Of a stretch of 41,680 nt of DNA, positions 21,721 through 30,759 are shown in pieces. Below the pieces are notes generated by a model. It was given only the letters and a program-made list of their open reading frames with translations, made no database searches and was not told the DNA's origin. Origin of the DNA: Arthrobacter sp. U41 (GTDB taxonomy: Bacteria; Actinomycetota; Actinomycetes; Actinomycetales; Micrococcaceae); assembly GCF_007679325.1 (NCBI RefSeq), contig NZ_VEGI01000008.1, positions 1 to 41,680 of the forward strand, written 5' to 3'. How positions within the stretch are numbered: position 1 is the first letter of the stretch; every line of letters begins with the position of its first letter. The translations under genes were made by a program, and so were the position numbers.

Positions 21721-23307
21721 TTAGATTTCGTGAATGGTCAGGTTCCGGAATGTGGCAACTCCTTCGTGGGCGTAAAGGCGGATTCCGCTGTCGCCTTTAA
21801 GAGGGAATACCCGGTGCGAGTGCACCACCCGTCCGTCTCCGACGAACATCTCCACGCTGGTGAGGTCCACGAGGATGCGGATGGTGAGCCGTCCTGTCGA
21901 GGGGTCGATGGGGGTCTTGGTTTCGCCGCCGGTTGGGTTGATGGTGGGACGCCTGTTGAGATAAGCGAAGGGGCCCCGCAGGAATGCGCCGGCGGCGACA
22001 TGCCTGCCGCCGCCGCCCTCTGCACGGCATACTTCAAGGCCAACGTTGGCAGGTGCGGAAGCGGGGTCCCACACGAGCTCGCAGGTCAGATCGTAAGCGG
22101 ATGACCGGACGTCGAGGTCGCGGGTGCCCTTTACAACTATGTCGCCCAGGAGGTGAGTGCGCTTTACGTGATTCTCCAGCGCTGACGTGGGGGCGGAGAC
22201 AAGGTGGTACTCACCGTCCGCCTGTTTGAGGCGGACGTCGCGCACGATCATGTCATCGCCGTTGTAGGCGTCCGTTTCAAGGGTCGGTGTGTTGTGGGGG
22301 TAGTCCCAGAAGTTCGCCCACCCAATTGCCCGGCGGAGCGTCTCATCCTCCGCACCCGAGGCGTCGTGATGTGGATATGTGACCGCTCCGTAAAAGTCAT
22401 AGCCATAGTCGAGCCATTCGGGCTCGGGCCTGTCAGGCGTGAATGATGTTCCGTCGAAGGTGCCGGTCCAATACGCGTAGGTTGCGGGCAGGCCACGGGC
22501 TTTGCCGTTGGCACTCGTGCCAAGGATCCAGTGGGAGGTGCCATCGTCAGCAGTCATGCGGAAGATGTCAGGGCATTCCAGAAGCCCGAGATCGGTGCGA
22601 ACGAACTCGCCAACGCGCCGCCAGGACCGCAGGTCGGCGGAGGTGTAGAAGCCGAGCTTCAGCCCCTCGGCGTTCGCCATGAACCACCGTCCGCGGTCAG
22701 CGTCCCAGATCACTTTGGGATCGCGGAAGTCGTGCACTCCGGGGTTCGGCAACACCGGGGCCGGACCGGCGGCCCGGAACGAGCGTCCGCGGTCTGTCGA
22801 GTACCAGAGGTACTGGGCCTGGCGGCCTTCGGGCGCCTGCGTCACAAGGGCGATCACCGCACCCTCGCCATATCCGGCGGTATTCCGCTCGTCGACCACA
22901 AGCGACCCTGACCAGCAGTCGCCGTTGTCGTCGCTGAACTTCGGGATCGCGACGCCGTGGTCAGTGAACACGACGTGATCCGTGGTCGTCGCGCGGCGCC
23001 ACGACGTGCCTCCTCCGCCCCGCAGATAGTCAGCGTTGTACAGGTAGTAGTAGTGGTACTCCCCGTCTATGTAGATGGGGCGCTGAGGGTCGTTTTTCCA
23101 GTTGTCCGGGACGCTGAAGTGATAAGTCGGACGCATCCGGCGTGGTCCTTTTGACGTTGATCTGCTTGACGCTGGATCTGGTGTCCTGGCCGGTGCGGCT
23201 GCGGCGGATCCGGGGAACGCCGCCGAAAGTGCGAGCGATCCGCTGAGCGCAGCCGCCCCGCTTCCGGTGAGGAGTGATCGACGAGAGACCGCGGGTGAAT
23301 CTTGCAT
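21721..23307 (-). CDS. Tat-exported GH32 levanase-like enzyme (DPQRP type)
   Basis: The 528-residue protein starts with a twin-arginine signal (SRRSLLTG, Arg9/Arg10, then a hydrophobic run and an Ala-rich cleavage region near residue 38). The GH32 five-blade propeller has nucleophile Asp73 in WKNDPQRPIY, transition-state Asp196 in FRDPK and acid/base Glu244 in LECPD; a C-terminal beta-sandwich follows. Most GH32 enzymes have WMNDPNG. The DPQRP variant is one I recall from levan fructotransferases and levan-specific enzymes, so levan is the likely substrate, with levan oligomers, levanbiose or difructose anhydride as product. It closes system A, 69 bases after the cytoplasmic GH32 gene, and would supply oligomers to the importer. 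Hydrolase versus transferase cannot be decided by eye. Confidence 0.88.
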   Translation of the reverse strand: MQDSPAVSRRSLLTGSGAAALSGSLALSAAFPGSAAAAPARTPDPASSRSTSKGPRRMRPTYHFSVPDNWKNDPQRPIYIDGEYHYYYLYNADYLRGGGGTSWRRATTTDHVVFTDHGVAIPKFSDDNGDCWSGSLVVDERNTAGYGEGAVIALVTQAPEGRQAQYLWYSTDRGRSFRAAGPAPVLPNPGVHDFRDPKVIWDADRGRWFMANAEGLKLGFYTSADLRSWRRVGEFVRTDLGLLECPDIFRMTADDGTSHWILGTSANGKARGLPATYAYWTGTFDGTSFTPDRPEPEWLDYGYDFYGAVTYPHHDASGAEDETLRRAIGWANFWDYPHNTPTLETDAYNGDDMIVRDVRLKQADGEYHLVSAPTSALENHVKRTHLLGDIVVKGTRDLDVRSSAYDLTCELVWDPASAPANVGLEVCRAEGGGGRHVAAGAFLRGPFAYLNRRPTINPTGGETKTPIDPSTGRLTIRILVDLTSVEMFVGDGRVVHSHRVFPLKGDSGIRLYAHEGVATFRNLTIHEI

Positions 23308-23376
23308 GAGTTCCTTCTTCTTCCTGGGCAGCTCCGATGCTGCTGTAGGAGTGGCTGTTGGTGTATTGCCCCCGGT

Positions 23377-24933
23377 TCAGGGAAAGAGGCACCGGGCACC
23401 GTCAAAGATTTCGGCCATGGTCCATGCGTCGAGGGAGAGTACCTGCACCGTGCCCTCGGCGGCAAGGCTGACGTGTTCCCCGCCCAGGGTGGGGTAGACG
23501 CGGGCGGTGAGCGCTATCCCGTTGGCAAAAATTTCGACGGCGGATCGGTCCACGATGACACGCAGGTGCACTCGTCCTTCGGGCATGGGGACAGGTCCTG
23601 ACTTGTCTTCCACATCAACGGTTGGATCAAGGCTGCTTCGAGTGCGGTCCAAGCGGAGCGTGCCATTAGTGCCGCCGTCACTCGCCCTTCGCAGCTCGAT
23701 GACCGTTTCCTCGGCGGGGCTGCCGGCGGTGCCCCCGCCAGTGGAGCCCAGTACACCGAGTCGCAGCAGTGCGCCCGGTGCCAGTTGGAGGTCCAGTTCG
23801 AGGTCGAGTTGCTTGCCGGACAGGCCGATTTCCAGGGGCACCAGGGCGCCGGTCAGCACTTGTCCGGCCAGGCTGGCGTGGTCACGGCGCAGCTTTTTGA
23901 TTTCTGGTACGGGTGCGAAGCGGAGGGTCCCGTCGTCCGCCGCGGTGACGATTCGCGGCAGGCTCATGACCCCTGACCAGCCGGCCTGCACCATCGCGGC
24001 ATCACTTCGGCCTTCCTGCATCCAGCCGAACATGACCCGCCGGCCGGACTCATCCTGGAACGATTGCGGTGCGTAGAAGAAGCGGCCGCCGTAGTCGAGC
24101 CGGTGCAGGGCCGCGGGCTCGAAGCTGTCCCCGGCGTACCGGCCGGTCCAGTACAGCGGGTGGCGGGTGTCGCCGTCGTTCCAGGCGGAGAAGACCAGCA
24201 CATCCGGCGAGCCGTCGGAAGGTGCAGATCCCAGCGAACCCTGTCCCGCCCGGAAAAGGTCCACGCATTCCCACATGGTCCCCGTCCAATCGGTGTCCGC
24301 AGGATCGCCCTGCGAGGCATCGCCGATGAACAATGGCCCGATGTAGTCCCACGACCGTAGATCCGGCGATTCGTACAAGAACGCTGTACCGCCGCGCTGG
24401 CGAATGCCTGAACCCACCAGCTGCCGCCATTTGGTTCCTTCACGCCAGACGCAGTGATCGCGGTACGCCGTGGTGTCTACACCATATGGCGGTGCTGCGA
24501 TCACGGGATTTGCGGGGTCTTTGGTCCAGTTCAGGAGGTCCGGGGATCCTACGGCGACGCAGGGCAGCTCTTTGCCCTCGAACCGCCCCGAATACACCAA
24601 GGTGGGCGTGCCGCGATCGTTCACCAAGACCCCCGACCAGCAGCCCTCGGCGTCCGGTCCTGCGGACGGTTCCAATGCGATGGGCTGGTCCGTCCATGTG
24701 ACGAGGTCCGTGCTGGTGGCGTGACCCCATTGGATGCGGTGGTGGAACGCGCCCTCCGGGTTGTACTGGTAGAAGAGGTGGTAGGTGCCGTCCCATTGGC
24801 TGACGCCGTTGGGATCGTTGAGCCAACCGGCCGGTGACACGAAATGGAAGCGTGGCCGGAGGGGGTCGGCTTCGGCCCGGGCAACCAGTTCGTCCTGTGG
24901 AACGGTTGCGAGCGGGTGGGTCAGTTCAGTCAT
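23377..24933 (-). CDS. Cytoplasmic GH32 beta-fructosidase with RDH in place of RDP
   Basis: The 518-residue GH32 protein has nucleophile Asp40 in WLNDPNG and acid/base Glu222 in WECVDLF, so the retaining mechanism is intact. The middle motif, normally RDP, reads AYRDHCVW (158-160): the stabilising Asp159 is kept but the Pro is His. I recall this form from a group of bacterial beta-fructosidases. The C-terminal sandwich has DRSAVEIFANG, common in the family. No signal peptide is seen, so it acts inside the cell on imported fructo-oligomers or sucrose. The ATG at 24933 overlaps the stop of the Opp-type ATPase gene (ATGA), tying hydrolysis to import. The long upstream extension of the frame lies in that ATPase gene and is not real. 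Confidence 0.92.
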   Translation of the reverse strand: MTELTHPLATVPQDELVARAEADPLRPRFHFVSPAGWLNDPNGVSQWDGTYHLFYQYNPEGAFHHRIQWGHATSTDLVTWTDQPIALEPSAGPDAEGCWSGVLVNDRGTPTLVYSGRFEGKELPCVAVGSPDLLNWTKDPANPVIAAPPYGVDTTAYRDHCVWREGTKWRQLVGSGIRQRGGTAFLYESPDLRSWDYIGPLFIGDASQGDPADTDWTGTMWECVDLFRAGQGSLGSAPSDGSPDVLVFSAWNDGDTRHPLYWTGRYAGDSFEPAALHRLDYGGRFFYAPQSFQDESGRRVMFGWMQEGRSDAAMVQAGWSGVMSLPRIVTAADDGTLRFAPVPEIKKLRRDHASLAGQVLTGALVPLEIGLSGKQLDLELDLQLAPGALLRLGVLGSTGGGTAGSPAEETVIELRRASDGGTNGTLRLDRTRSSLDPTVDVEDKSGPVPMPEGRVHLRVIVDRSAVEIFANGIALTARVYPTLGGEHVSLAAEGTVQVLSLDAWTMAEIFDGARCLFP

Positions 24934-26027
24934 GCGGAAGCCTCTTCTTGAGCGTTCGACGCCGGGCGGCTGGGTTGGGTTGGTTCTCCCGCCAGGGCGT
25001 GGCCGGCGGCGGCAGCCCACGGCTGGTAGAGGTGGCAGCGCACCCAATGACGGTCTTCGGGGTCTCCCACCAGATGGCGCACGGGGGCTTCGGCCGAACA
25101 GGCCTGGTTCGGGTCGCCCTCGAATTCGCACTTCGTCGAAGCCATGACCGCCTGCCGCAGTTCGGCCCGGCGGACGGGATCGTACGAGCCTGCCCGTGCG
25201 GGGTCCGGGACAGCCGAAACCAGGAGTTGCGTGTACGGGTGGGCCGGGTTGGCCAGGAGGTCCAGGGACTCGCCCTCTTCAACGAGTTCGCCGGCGAACA
25301 TGACTGCCGTCCGGTCCGCCAGGTAGCGGGCGGACGCGAGGTCGTGGGTGATGTAGAGCATGGAGATGCCCTGCTCGTCGCGGAGCTTGCGCATCAGGTT
25401 CAGCACCCCGATCCGGACGGAAACATCCAGCATGGAGGTGGGCTCGTCAGCAAGGATGACTTGTGGTTCCACGGCGAGGGCCCGGGCGATCGCAACGCGT
25501 TGGCGCTGACCGCCGGAGAGCTCGTGCGGATAAGAGTTCAGCATGTCAGCCTGCAGGCCAACAGTGGTCATGAGTCCTTCGAGCCGCCGTTGGGTCTCCT
25601 CCCCGGAACCGCCACCCTTGCCGTGGATCGCCAGTGAACGCTGCAGGAAATGCTCGATCCTGTGGGCCGGGTTCAACGAACCGAAAGGGTCCTGGAAGAC
25701 CATTTGCAGTTGGGATCGAAACGCACGCGAGGCTTGGAACCGGTCGCGCTTGAGGACGTCGACGCCGTCAATCAATATCTCCCCCGAGCTTGGCCTCTCG
25801 AGCCGGGCAACACAGCGGGCTAACGTGCTCTTGCCGGAACCCGATTCCCCTACAAGGGCGACGATTTCACCGCGACCAATGGTTAGATCGACGCCGTGCA
25901 GGGCCCGGACTGACTCACGGGAGAAGAGCCCTCCTGTGGGGAACGATTTGGCCAGCCCCCGGATCTCAAGGGCGGGGATCTTGGTTGAAATGTCTGGACG
26001 TGATGAAGAGAGTACGGAGTGGCTCAT
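24930..26027 (-). CDS. ABC transporter ATPase, OppF/DppF type
   Basis: The 365-residue protein has Walker A GESGSGKST near residue 59, Q-loop MVFQDPFGSLNP, signature LSGGQRQRVAIARAL, Walker B with DEPTSMLD and H-loop ITHD. The C-terminal oligopeptide-type extension carries four Cys (CEFEGDPNQACS, later VRCHLY), a pattern seen in OppD/DppF-like subunits where it can bind an iron-sulfur cluster. DEPTSMLD has Met where Ala is usual. It pairs with the OppD-type ATPase just upstream, with ATGA overlaps on both sides. In this operon the importer probably carries fructan oligomers and not peptides, because two GH32 genes follow on the same transcript. Confidence 0.93.
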   Translation of the reverse strand: MSHSVLSSSRPDISTKIPALEIRGLAKSFPTGGLFSRESVRALHGVDLTIGRGEIVALVGESGSGKSTLARCVARLERPSSGEILIDGVDVLKRDRFQASRAFRSQLQMVFQDPFGSLNPAHRIEHFLQRSLAIHGKGGGSGEETQRRLEGLMTTVGLQADMLNSYPHELSGGQRQRVAIARALAVEPQVILADEPTSMLDVSVRIGVLNLMRKLRDEQGISMLYITHDLASARYLADRTAVMFAGELVEEGESLDLLANPAHPYTQLLVSAVPDPARAGSYDPVRRAELRQAVMASTKCEFEGDPNQACSAEAPVRHLVGDPEDRHWVRCHLYQPWAAAAGHALAGEPTQPSRPASNAQEEASA

Positions 26028-26986
26028 CGTGCGGCTCCTTCCAGGAGTGCGGTATCAACCGCTGAAGCGTCAGGGCCCACCGGTGCCACAAAATGGCCGG
26101 GTGCCGCCTCGCTGAGGTCCGGGATGTCCCGGAACTTTACGCCGTCGGGCAGTCCCGTCAGCGGAACCCGTGGGCCGGTGAGTGGCGGGAACGCGCCCAT
26201 CAGCGCCTGGGTGTAGGGGTGGCGCGGGGTGGCGTAGACGTCCTGCGCCTTCGCCGTCTCCACGATCCTGCCGCCGTACATGACGGCCATGCGGTGGGAA
26301 AGTTCCACCATCAGCGACATGTCGTGCGTGATGAAGAGGACGGAGAAGCCGAGCTCGCGCTGGAGTTCCTTGATCTGCGCCATGATTTCCTGCTGCACCA
26401 CCACGTCCAGCGCGGTGGTGGGTTCGTCGAGGATCAACAGCGACGGCTTGAGTGCCACGGCCATCGCTATCACGGCACGTTGACGCATACCGCCCGACAG
26501 TTGGTGCGGGTAGGACTTGAGCCGTGCGGGATCGATCCTCACGAGTTCCAGCAGTTCGCCGGCGCGGCGCAGGGATTCCCTGCGCGGGTAGCCGGCGTGC
26601 GTGGTGAAGATGTCCACGATCTGTTCTCCGATGGTCAGCACCGGGTTGAGCGAGTTCATGGCTGACTGGAAGACCATGGCCACGTCCTGCCAGCGGAAGC
26701 GCCGCAGTTCCTCCGGGCTCATGGCCAGGACGTCCTTGCCGCCGAAGGAAATGCTGCCGCCTGCGATCTTCGCGGGATCCTTCAGGAGCCGCATGATCGA
26801 GTTGGCGATGGTGGACTTCCCACAGCCGGACTCTCCCGCGAGGCCGAAAACCTCGCCGGTGCCGATGCTGAAGGAAACGCGATCGACGGCGGTGGTGGAG
26901 CGGGTGTCGCCGATGTACTTGACGGTGAGGTCCTTGACGTCCAGGACGGGTTCGTGGGAGCCGAAGGACACTTGGGAGATGGTCAT
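26024..26986 (-). CDS. ABC transporter ATPase, OppD/DppD type
   Basis: The 320-residue protein has Walker A GESGCGKST near residue 54, Q-loop MVFQSAMNSLNP, signature LSGGMRQRAVIAMAL-like sequence (LSGGMRQRAVIAMAVALKP), Walker B with DEPTTALD and H-loop ITHDMSLM. The SAMNSLNPVLTIGEQ segment is diagnostic for OppD/DppD. The C-terminal extension is short and lacks the usual Cys cluster. AGGAG precedes ATG 26986, which also overlaps the end of the permease gene (ATGA). It forms a heterodimer with the OppF-type subunit to drive the importer of system A. Confidence 0.94.
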   Translation of the reverse strand: MTISQVSFGSHEPVLDVKDLTVKYIGDTRSTTAVDRVSFSIGTGEVFGLAGESGCGKSTIANSIMRLLKDPAKIAGGSISFGGKDVLAMSPEELRRFRWQDVAMVFQSAMNSLNPVLTIGEQIVDIFTTHAGYPRRESLRRAGELLELVRIDPARLKSYPHQLSGGMRQRAVIAMAVALKPSLLILDEPTTALDVVVQQEIMAQIKELQRELGFSVLFITHDMSLMVELSHRMAVMYGGRIVETAKAQDVYATPRHPYTQALMGAFPPLTGPRVPLTGLPDGVKFRDIPDLSEAAPGHFVAPVGPDASAVDTALLEGAAR

Positions 26987-27921
26987 TTGGAGGCGCTCCT
27001 TTCGTTAACCTTGGGGGTTTTGATCTTCCGCAGCCGGGGGTTGGTGACCTCGTCCACGGCGTAGTTGATGAGGGCAAGGGCGAAGGCGACCAGCGCGATA
27101 CAGACACCAGAGGGTACGAACACCCACCAGCTGCCGGTCAGCAGGGCACCCTCGTTGCCTGCCCAGAAGAGGTTGTTGCCCCAGGAGACCGTGCTGACAT
27201 CGCCCAGGCCCAGGAATTCCAGGCCCGCCTGGGCGCCGATTCCGTAGATCACGCAGGCCAGCAAGGTGCCCATGACAATCGAGGCCATGTTGGGCAGGAT
27301 TTCGCGGAACATGATCCGGCCGGCCCGTTCGCCGGACACCACGGCCGCGGCCACAAAGTCCTTGGAGCGGATGGATAGGGCCTGTGAGCGCAGGACTCGT
27401 GCTGAGCCTGCCCAGCCGGTGATCACGAGTACAAGAATCACGGTGCCCAGCCCCGGAGGCAGGAACGCGGCCAGAATGACCAGCAGCGGCAGGCCGGGAA
27501 GGAGCAGGAAGACGTTGGTTACCAGGGACAGCGCTTCATCGATGAACTTGCCGAAGTACGCGGAGGCCAGCCCCACCAGGATGCCAATGAAGGTGGATGC
27601 GAACCCCACGGTCAGCCCAACGAACAGGGAACTGCGGGAACCGTGAACGGTCAGTGCGAGCACGTCCTGTCCCTTGGCTGTAGTTCCCAGCCAGTGCTCG
27701 GCTGATGGTTCCAGGGAGGCCATGGCGGTGATCCGCGACGGGTCGCCGGGGAAAAGCGCCGGTGCCAGCAGGGCCAGTGCGATGAAGACGAACATCACGG
27801 CCATGCCTGTCAGGGCCTTTTTGTTGGTGAGGAGGCCGTGGACGAAGCTGCGGTTGGGTTTGCGGGCAGCTGGGGTTTTGTCGGCCGTTTTGCCGGGTTG
27901 CTGCAGTATTGCGGTTGTCAT
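26983..27921 (-). CDS. ABC transporter permease, DppC/OppC type
   Basis: The 312-residue membrane protein has an N-terminal helix (ALTGMAVMFVFIALALLAP) and five further helices. The EAA-loop region around residues 190-215 (SGERAGRIMFREILPNMASI) contacts the ATPase. The GTTAKGQDVLALTVHGSR segment near residue 83 is the classic OppC/DppC signature. A good AGAGGAA site precedes the ATG at 27921, 11 bases after the partner permease gene. With the DppB-type protein it forms the channel of the family-5-type importer. Confidence 0.94.
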   Translation of the reverse strand: MTTAILQQPGKTADKTPAARKPNRSFVHGLLTNKKALTGMAVMFVFIALALLAPALFPGDPSRITAMASLEPSAEHWLGTTAKGQDVLALTVHGSRSSLFVGLTVGFASTFIGILVGLASAYFGKFIDEALSLVTNVFLLLPGLPLLVILAAFLPPGLGTVILVLVITGWAGSARVLRSQALSIRSKDFVAAAVVSGERAGRIMFREILPNMASIVMGTLLACVIYGIGAQAGLEFLGLGDVSTVSWGNNLFWAGNEGALLTGSWWVFVPSGVCIALVAFALALINYAVDEVTNPRLRKIKTPKVNERSASK

Positions 27922-27932
27922 GATCGGTTCCT

Positions 27933-28910
27933 CTAGTTGCTGCGCACGCGCGGGTCGAGGCGGACGTAGAGGATGTCCACCAGGAAGTTGGCCAGCAGCA
28001 CGGCGGCGGTGATGGTCAGGAACAGGCCCTGCATGAGCGGGTAGTCGAGGCCTTGGACGGCGTTGAGGAGTTGGTAGCCGACGCCGGGGTAGGCGAACAC
28101 CACTTCGGTGAGCAGCGCACCGCCCACCACGAATCCCAGTCCCATGCCGAAGCTTGTGACCGACGGGAGCATGGCGTTGCGTGCTGCGTAGCGGAGCATA
28201 ATGCGGCTGGGGCGTAGTCCCTTGGCTTCGGCCATGGTGATGTAGTCCTCGGAGTTCGTTGCGATCATGGTGTTCCGCATCCCCAGCATCCAGCCGCCAA
28301 TGGATACCAGCACGATCGTCAACGCCGGCAGGACAAGGTGCGCCCCGACGTCGCCGATGAACTCCCAGGTGAAGGCGGGCTCCAAACCATCGGTGAAGGC
28401 GTGACGGATGGGGAACCAGTTCAGTACCACGCCGAAAAGGTACAGGGCGCCCATGGCGAGCCAGAAGTACGGGAACGAGCCGATGAATACGAGCAGCGGC
28501 GGAAGCGCGGAGTCGATCGCGCCGCCGCGCCGCCAGGCGGCCAGGATGCCCAGCAGGTTGCCCACGACGGCGGCAATCACCAGTGCGGTGCCACCGAGCA
28601 GGAGGGTCCAGCCGATCTGGGACGCAATGACCTCCGTGACCGGGGTGGGGAAACGGGAGATGGAGACGCCCATTTGCCCGGTGAAGATGTTGTGGAGATA
28701 GTCGGCGTATTGCTCCCAGAGAGGCCGGTCGTCAACGCCGAGCAGCTTGCGCAGGGCCTCGATCTGTTCAGGCTGCATTCTGTCCTGGGAGCGGGCGAAC
28801 ATGCGGGAGACGGGGTCCCCGGGCATGAAGCGCGGGAGCAGGAAATTCAGGGTGATGGATGCCCAGAAGGCGATCAGGTAGAAACCCAGGCGGCGCAGGA
28901 TGAAGCGCAC
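27933..28910 (-). CDS. ABC transporter permease, DppB/OppB type
   Basis: The 325-residue membrane protein begins with a transmembrane helix (LGFYLIAFWASITLNFLLPR) directly followed by FMPGDPVSRMF, the DppB/OppB family signature. The EAA loop (ITMAEAKGLRPSRIMLRYAA) is near residue 225, and the C-terminus has the usual VRLDPRVR. I chose GTG 28910: GGAGGG lies five bases upstream and family members start with MRF at this point, whereas the ATG at 28952 adds 14 unrelated residues inside the spacer hairpin region. It lies about 94 bases after the binding-protein gene, separated by a strong hairpin. Confidence 0.93.
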   Translation of the reverse strand: MRFILRRLGFYLIAFWASITLNFLLPRFMPGDPVSRMFARSQDRMQPEQIEALRKLLGVDDRPLWEQYADYLHNIFTGQMGVSISRFPTPVTEVIASQIGWTLLLGGTALVIAAVVGNLLGILAAWRRGGAIDSALPPLLVFIGSFPYFWLAMGALYLFGVVLNWFPIRHAFTDGLEPAFTWEFIGDVGAHLVLPALTIVLVSIGGWMLGMRNTMIATNSEDYITMAEAKGLRPSRIMLRYAARNAMLPSVTSFGMGLGFVVGGALLTEVVFAYPGVGYQLLNAVQGLDYPLMQGLFLTITAAVLLANFLVDILYVRLDPRVRSN

Positions 28911-28948
28911 GGTTTCCCTCCATTTCGGGAATTGCGGAAAGTTTGGGG

Positions 28949-28984
28949 GCACGCCCGGCGGGGTTGGTTGCCCGCCGGGCGTGC
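28949..28984. terminator. Very stable intercistronic hairpin between binding protein and permease
   Basis: GCACGCCCGGCGGG (28949-28962) and CCCGCCGGGCGTGC (28971-28984) form a perfect 14-bp stem with the 8-base loop GTTGGTTG. It starts 20 bases after the stop of the binding-protein gene and lies before the permease start. There is no T-run. In many importer operons such a hairpin stabilises the binding-protein mRNA and lowers readthrough, so the binding protein is made in excess. Confidence 0.75.
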
Positions 28985-29004
28985 AGTGTGGGTGACCCGC
29001 TACG

Positions 29005-30681
29005 CTACTTGCGCGGTTCCAGGGTGGTCAGCACCAGCACCGTCGTAGGTGCACGGACCGAGAGGGTGGCATAGGGGTTGCCCTCGGTGGGCCAGCCGGT
29101 GAAGCGGGTGTCGTCGAAGGCGCCCCATTCCGGGCCGGAGAACAGAGGCACCAGCGGTGCAACGTCGTCGTATTGTTCCTGCAGCTTGTTGGCGATGTCC
29201 TTCTGCTTGGACTCCTCGGCCTCTGCAGCGAAGTCCGCCAGCAGTGCGTCGGCTTTGGTGTCGCCGAAGCGGTGGTAGTTGTCGAACGTCTTGGTGCCCA
29301 CGGGCTTGACGGTGGCCGTGCCCATGGAGGTGTTGAAGTACTTGTACGGGCTGGGATCGTTGGCGCTCCAGACGATGCCGGAGTCGAAGTCGCCCGTCTC
29401 GTAGCCGGCAACCACGGCAGCCCAGTCCGGGGACTCCACCTTTGCTGTCACGCCGACTTCTGCCAGGTTCTGCGCGATCACGTTGGCCACGGACAGCCAG
29501 TCAGAAGAAGTCGCACCCACCGAGATCTTGAATTGGAAAGGCTTGCCATCCTTCAGCGTGCGCTTGCCGTCAGCACCCTTCGGGTAGCCCGCCTTGTCCA
29601 GCAGTTCGTTGGCCTTCTGAACATCCAGCTTGGTCCAGGTGCAGTTCTCTTTGACCTCGTTGTTCTTCCAGGTCTCGTAGTTACCGGAGAGCCCGGTGCA
29701 GTCCGCAGGCTCGGCGTAGCCGCTCATGCCGATCTTGGTGACCTGTTCCCGGTCAACGGCCATGCTCAGGGCCTTGCGGACATCAACGTCGTTGAAGGGG
29801 GCCTTGGTGGTGTTGAGTTGCCAGTTGATCATGGCGCCCGTGGCCGGGAACCAGTAGTGGCGGTGTTCCTTGTCCTTGGAAACGAACGTCTTTTCGATGT
29901 TCGGGATGTACTGCGGAGCCCAGTCCACGTCGCCGTTCGCGGCGGCGAGGTTGGCGCCGTCGTTTCCTGCAAAAGCGAGCATCTTGATGCCGGCGATTTT
30001 TTGCTTTTCCGGCTGCCAGTAGTTGGGGTTCTTCTTCAGCACAAACGACTGGGCCTGGAAACTGTCAACCTCGGTGTAAGGGCCAGTGCCGACGGGCTTG
30101 GCATTAGCGTCCTTCTCCGGATCGGCGAGCGCGGACCAGATGTGCTTGGGCAAGATGGTGAGTTGTCCGACGTCGTGGAGGGCCGGTGACCAGGGCTTGT
30201 TGAAGTTGAAGGTAACTTTGTTGGTGCCTTCCGCGGCAACGGTGTCCAGATAGTCGTAACCACCCTTGATCTTTTTCTGGAGCTCGAAAGTGTAAGCGAC
30301 GTCCTCGGCCACGAACGGCTGGCCGTCGGACCACTTAACGCCATCGCGCAGGGTGAAAGTGATGGACTTGCCGTCGTCGGCGGCCTTCCACTCAGTGGCA
30401 AGCCACGGCACGGTGTCACCCTTGGCCGGGTTGAAGATCAGCAGCGACTCGTAGATGGACTGCTGGACCATCGGGTTGACGGTGGGCGCGAACGGGTTGA
30501 AGTTCTGCACAAACGTGCCCATGTCCTCACGCGGAATGGTGAGAAAGGCGCTGGCGTTCGCTGCGGCGTCGGTGCCGGCAGGCTTGTTCACGGTGGCTGC
30601 ACAGCCGGTCAGCAGCAGTGCGCCCACCGCCAGCCCGGCCGCCGATGTGCGGGCAGCCCTCAGGAATCGGGGTTGTGTCAT
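29005..30681 (-). CDS. ABC transporter substrate-binding lipoprotein, family 5
   Basis: The 558-residue protein starts with a lipoprotein signal ending in LLTGC near residue 26, so it is anchored outside the membrane. The mature part is a family-5 (peptide/nickel/oligosaccharide) binding protein with YESLLIFNP near residue 75, the signature region ATEWKAADDGKSITFTLRDG near 95, VAYTF and, later, a DVRKALSMAVDREQV block near 305. Most relatives bind peptides, but some bind oligosaccharides. Here the operon context of a fructosidase, a levanase-like enzyme and a LacI regulator makes a fructan oligomer or fructose dianhydride the likely ligand. The ATG at 30681 follows GGAAAGAG. It sits 78 bases after the LacI gene. 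Confidence 0.93.
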   Translation of the reverse strand: MTQPRFLRAARTSAAGLAVGALLLTGCAATVNKPAGTDAAANASAFLTIPREDMGTFVQNFNPFAPTVNPMVQQSIYESLLIFNPAKGDTVPWLATEWKAADDGKSITFTLRDGVKWSDGQPFVAEDVAYTFELQKKIKGGYDYLDTVAAEGTNKVTFNFNKPWSPALHDVGQLTILPKHIWSALADPEKDANAKPVGTGPYTEVDSFQAQSFVLKKNPNYWQPEKQKIAGIKMLAFAGNDGANLAAANGDVDWAPQYIPNIEKTFVSKDKEHRHYWFPATGAMINWQLNTTKAPFNDVDVRKALSMAVDREQVTKIGMSGYAEPADCTGLSGNYETWKNNEVKENCTWTKLDVQKANELLDKAGYPKGADGKRTLKDGKPFQFKISVGATSSDWLSVANVIAQNLAEVGVTAKVESPDWAAVVAGYETGDFDSGIVWSANDPSPYKYFNTSMGTATVKPVGTKTFDNYHRFGDTKADALLADFAAEAEESKQKDIANKLQEQYDDVAPLVPLFSGPEWGAFDDTRFTGWPTEGNPYATLSVRAPTTVLVLTTLEPRK

Positions 30682-30759
30682 GATGGTTATCTCTTTCCTA
30701 TCTTCATCAGCAAGGTGAAGGGGTGGGGGAGGGGTTGCTCTTCGCTATTGATTTCGCGG

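Noticed and set aside
29173..30189. Long open frame of 338 codons on the plus strand
   Set aside because: It is the mirror of the family-5 binding-protein gene, an effect of high GC on the opposite strand; its translation is low in structure and has no family motif.
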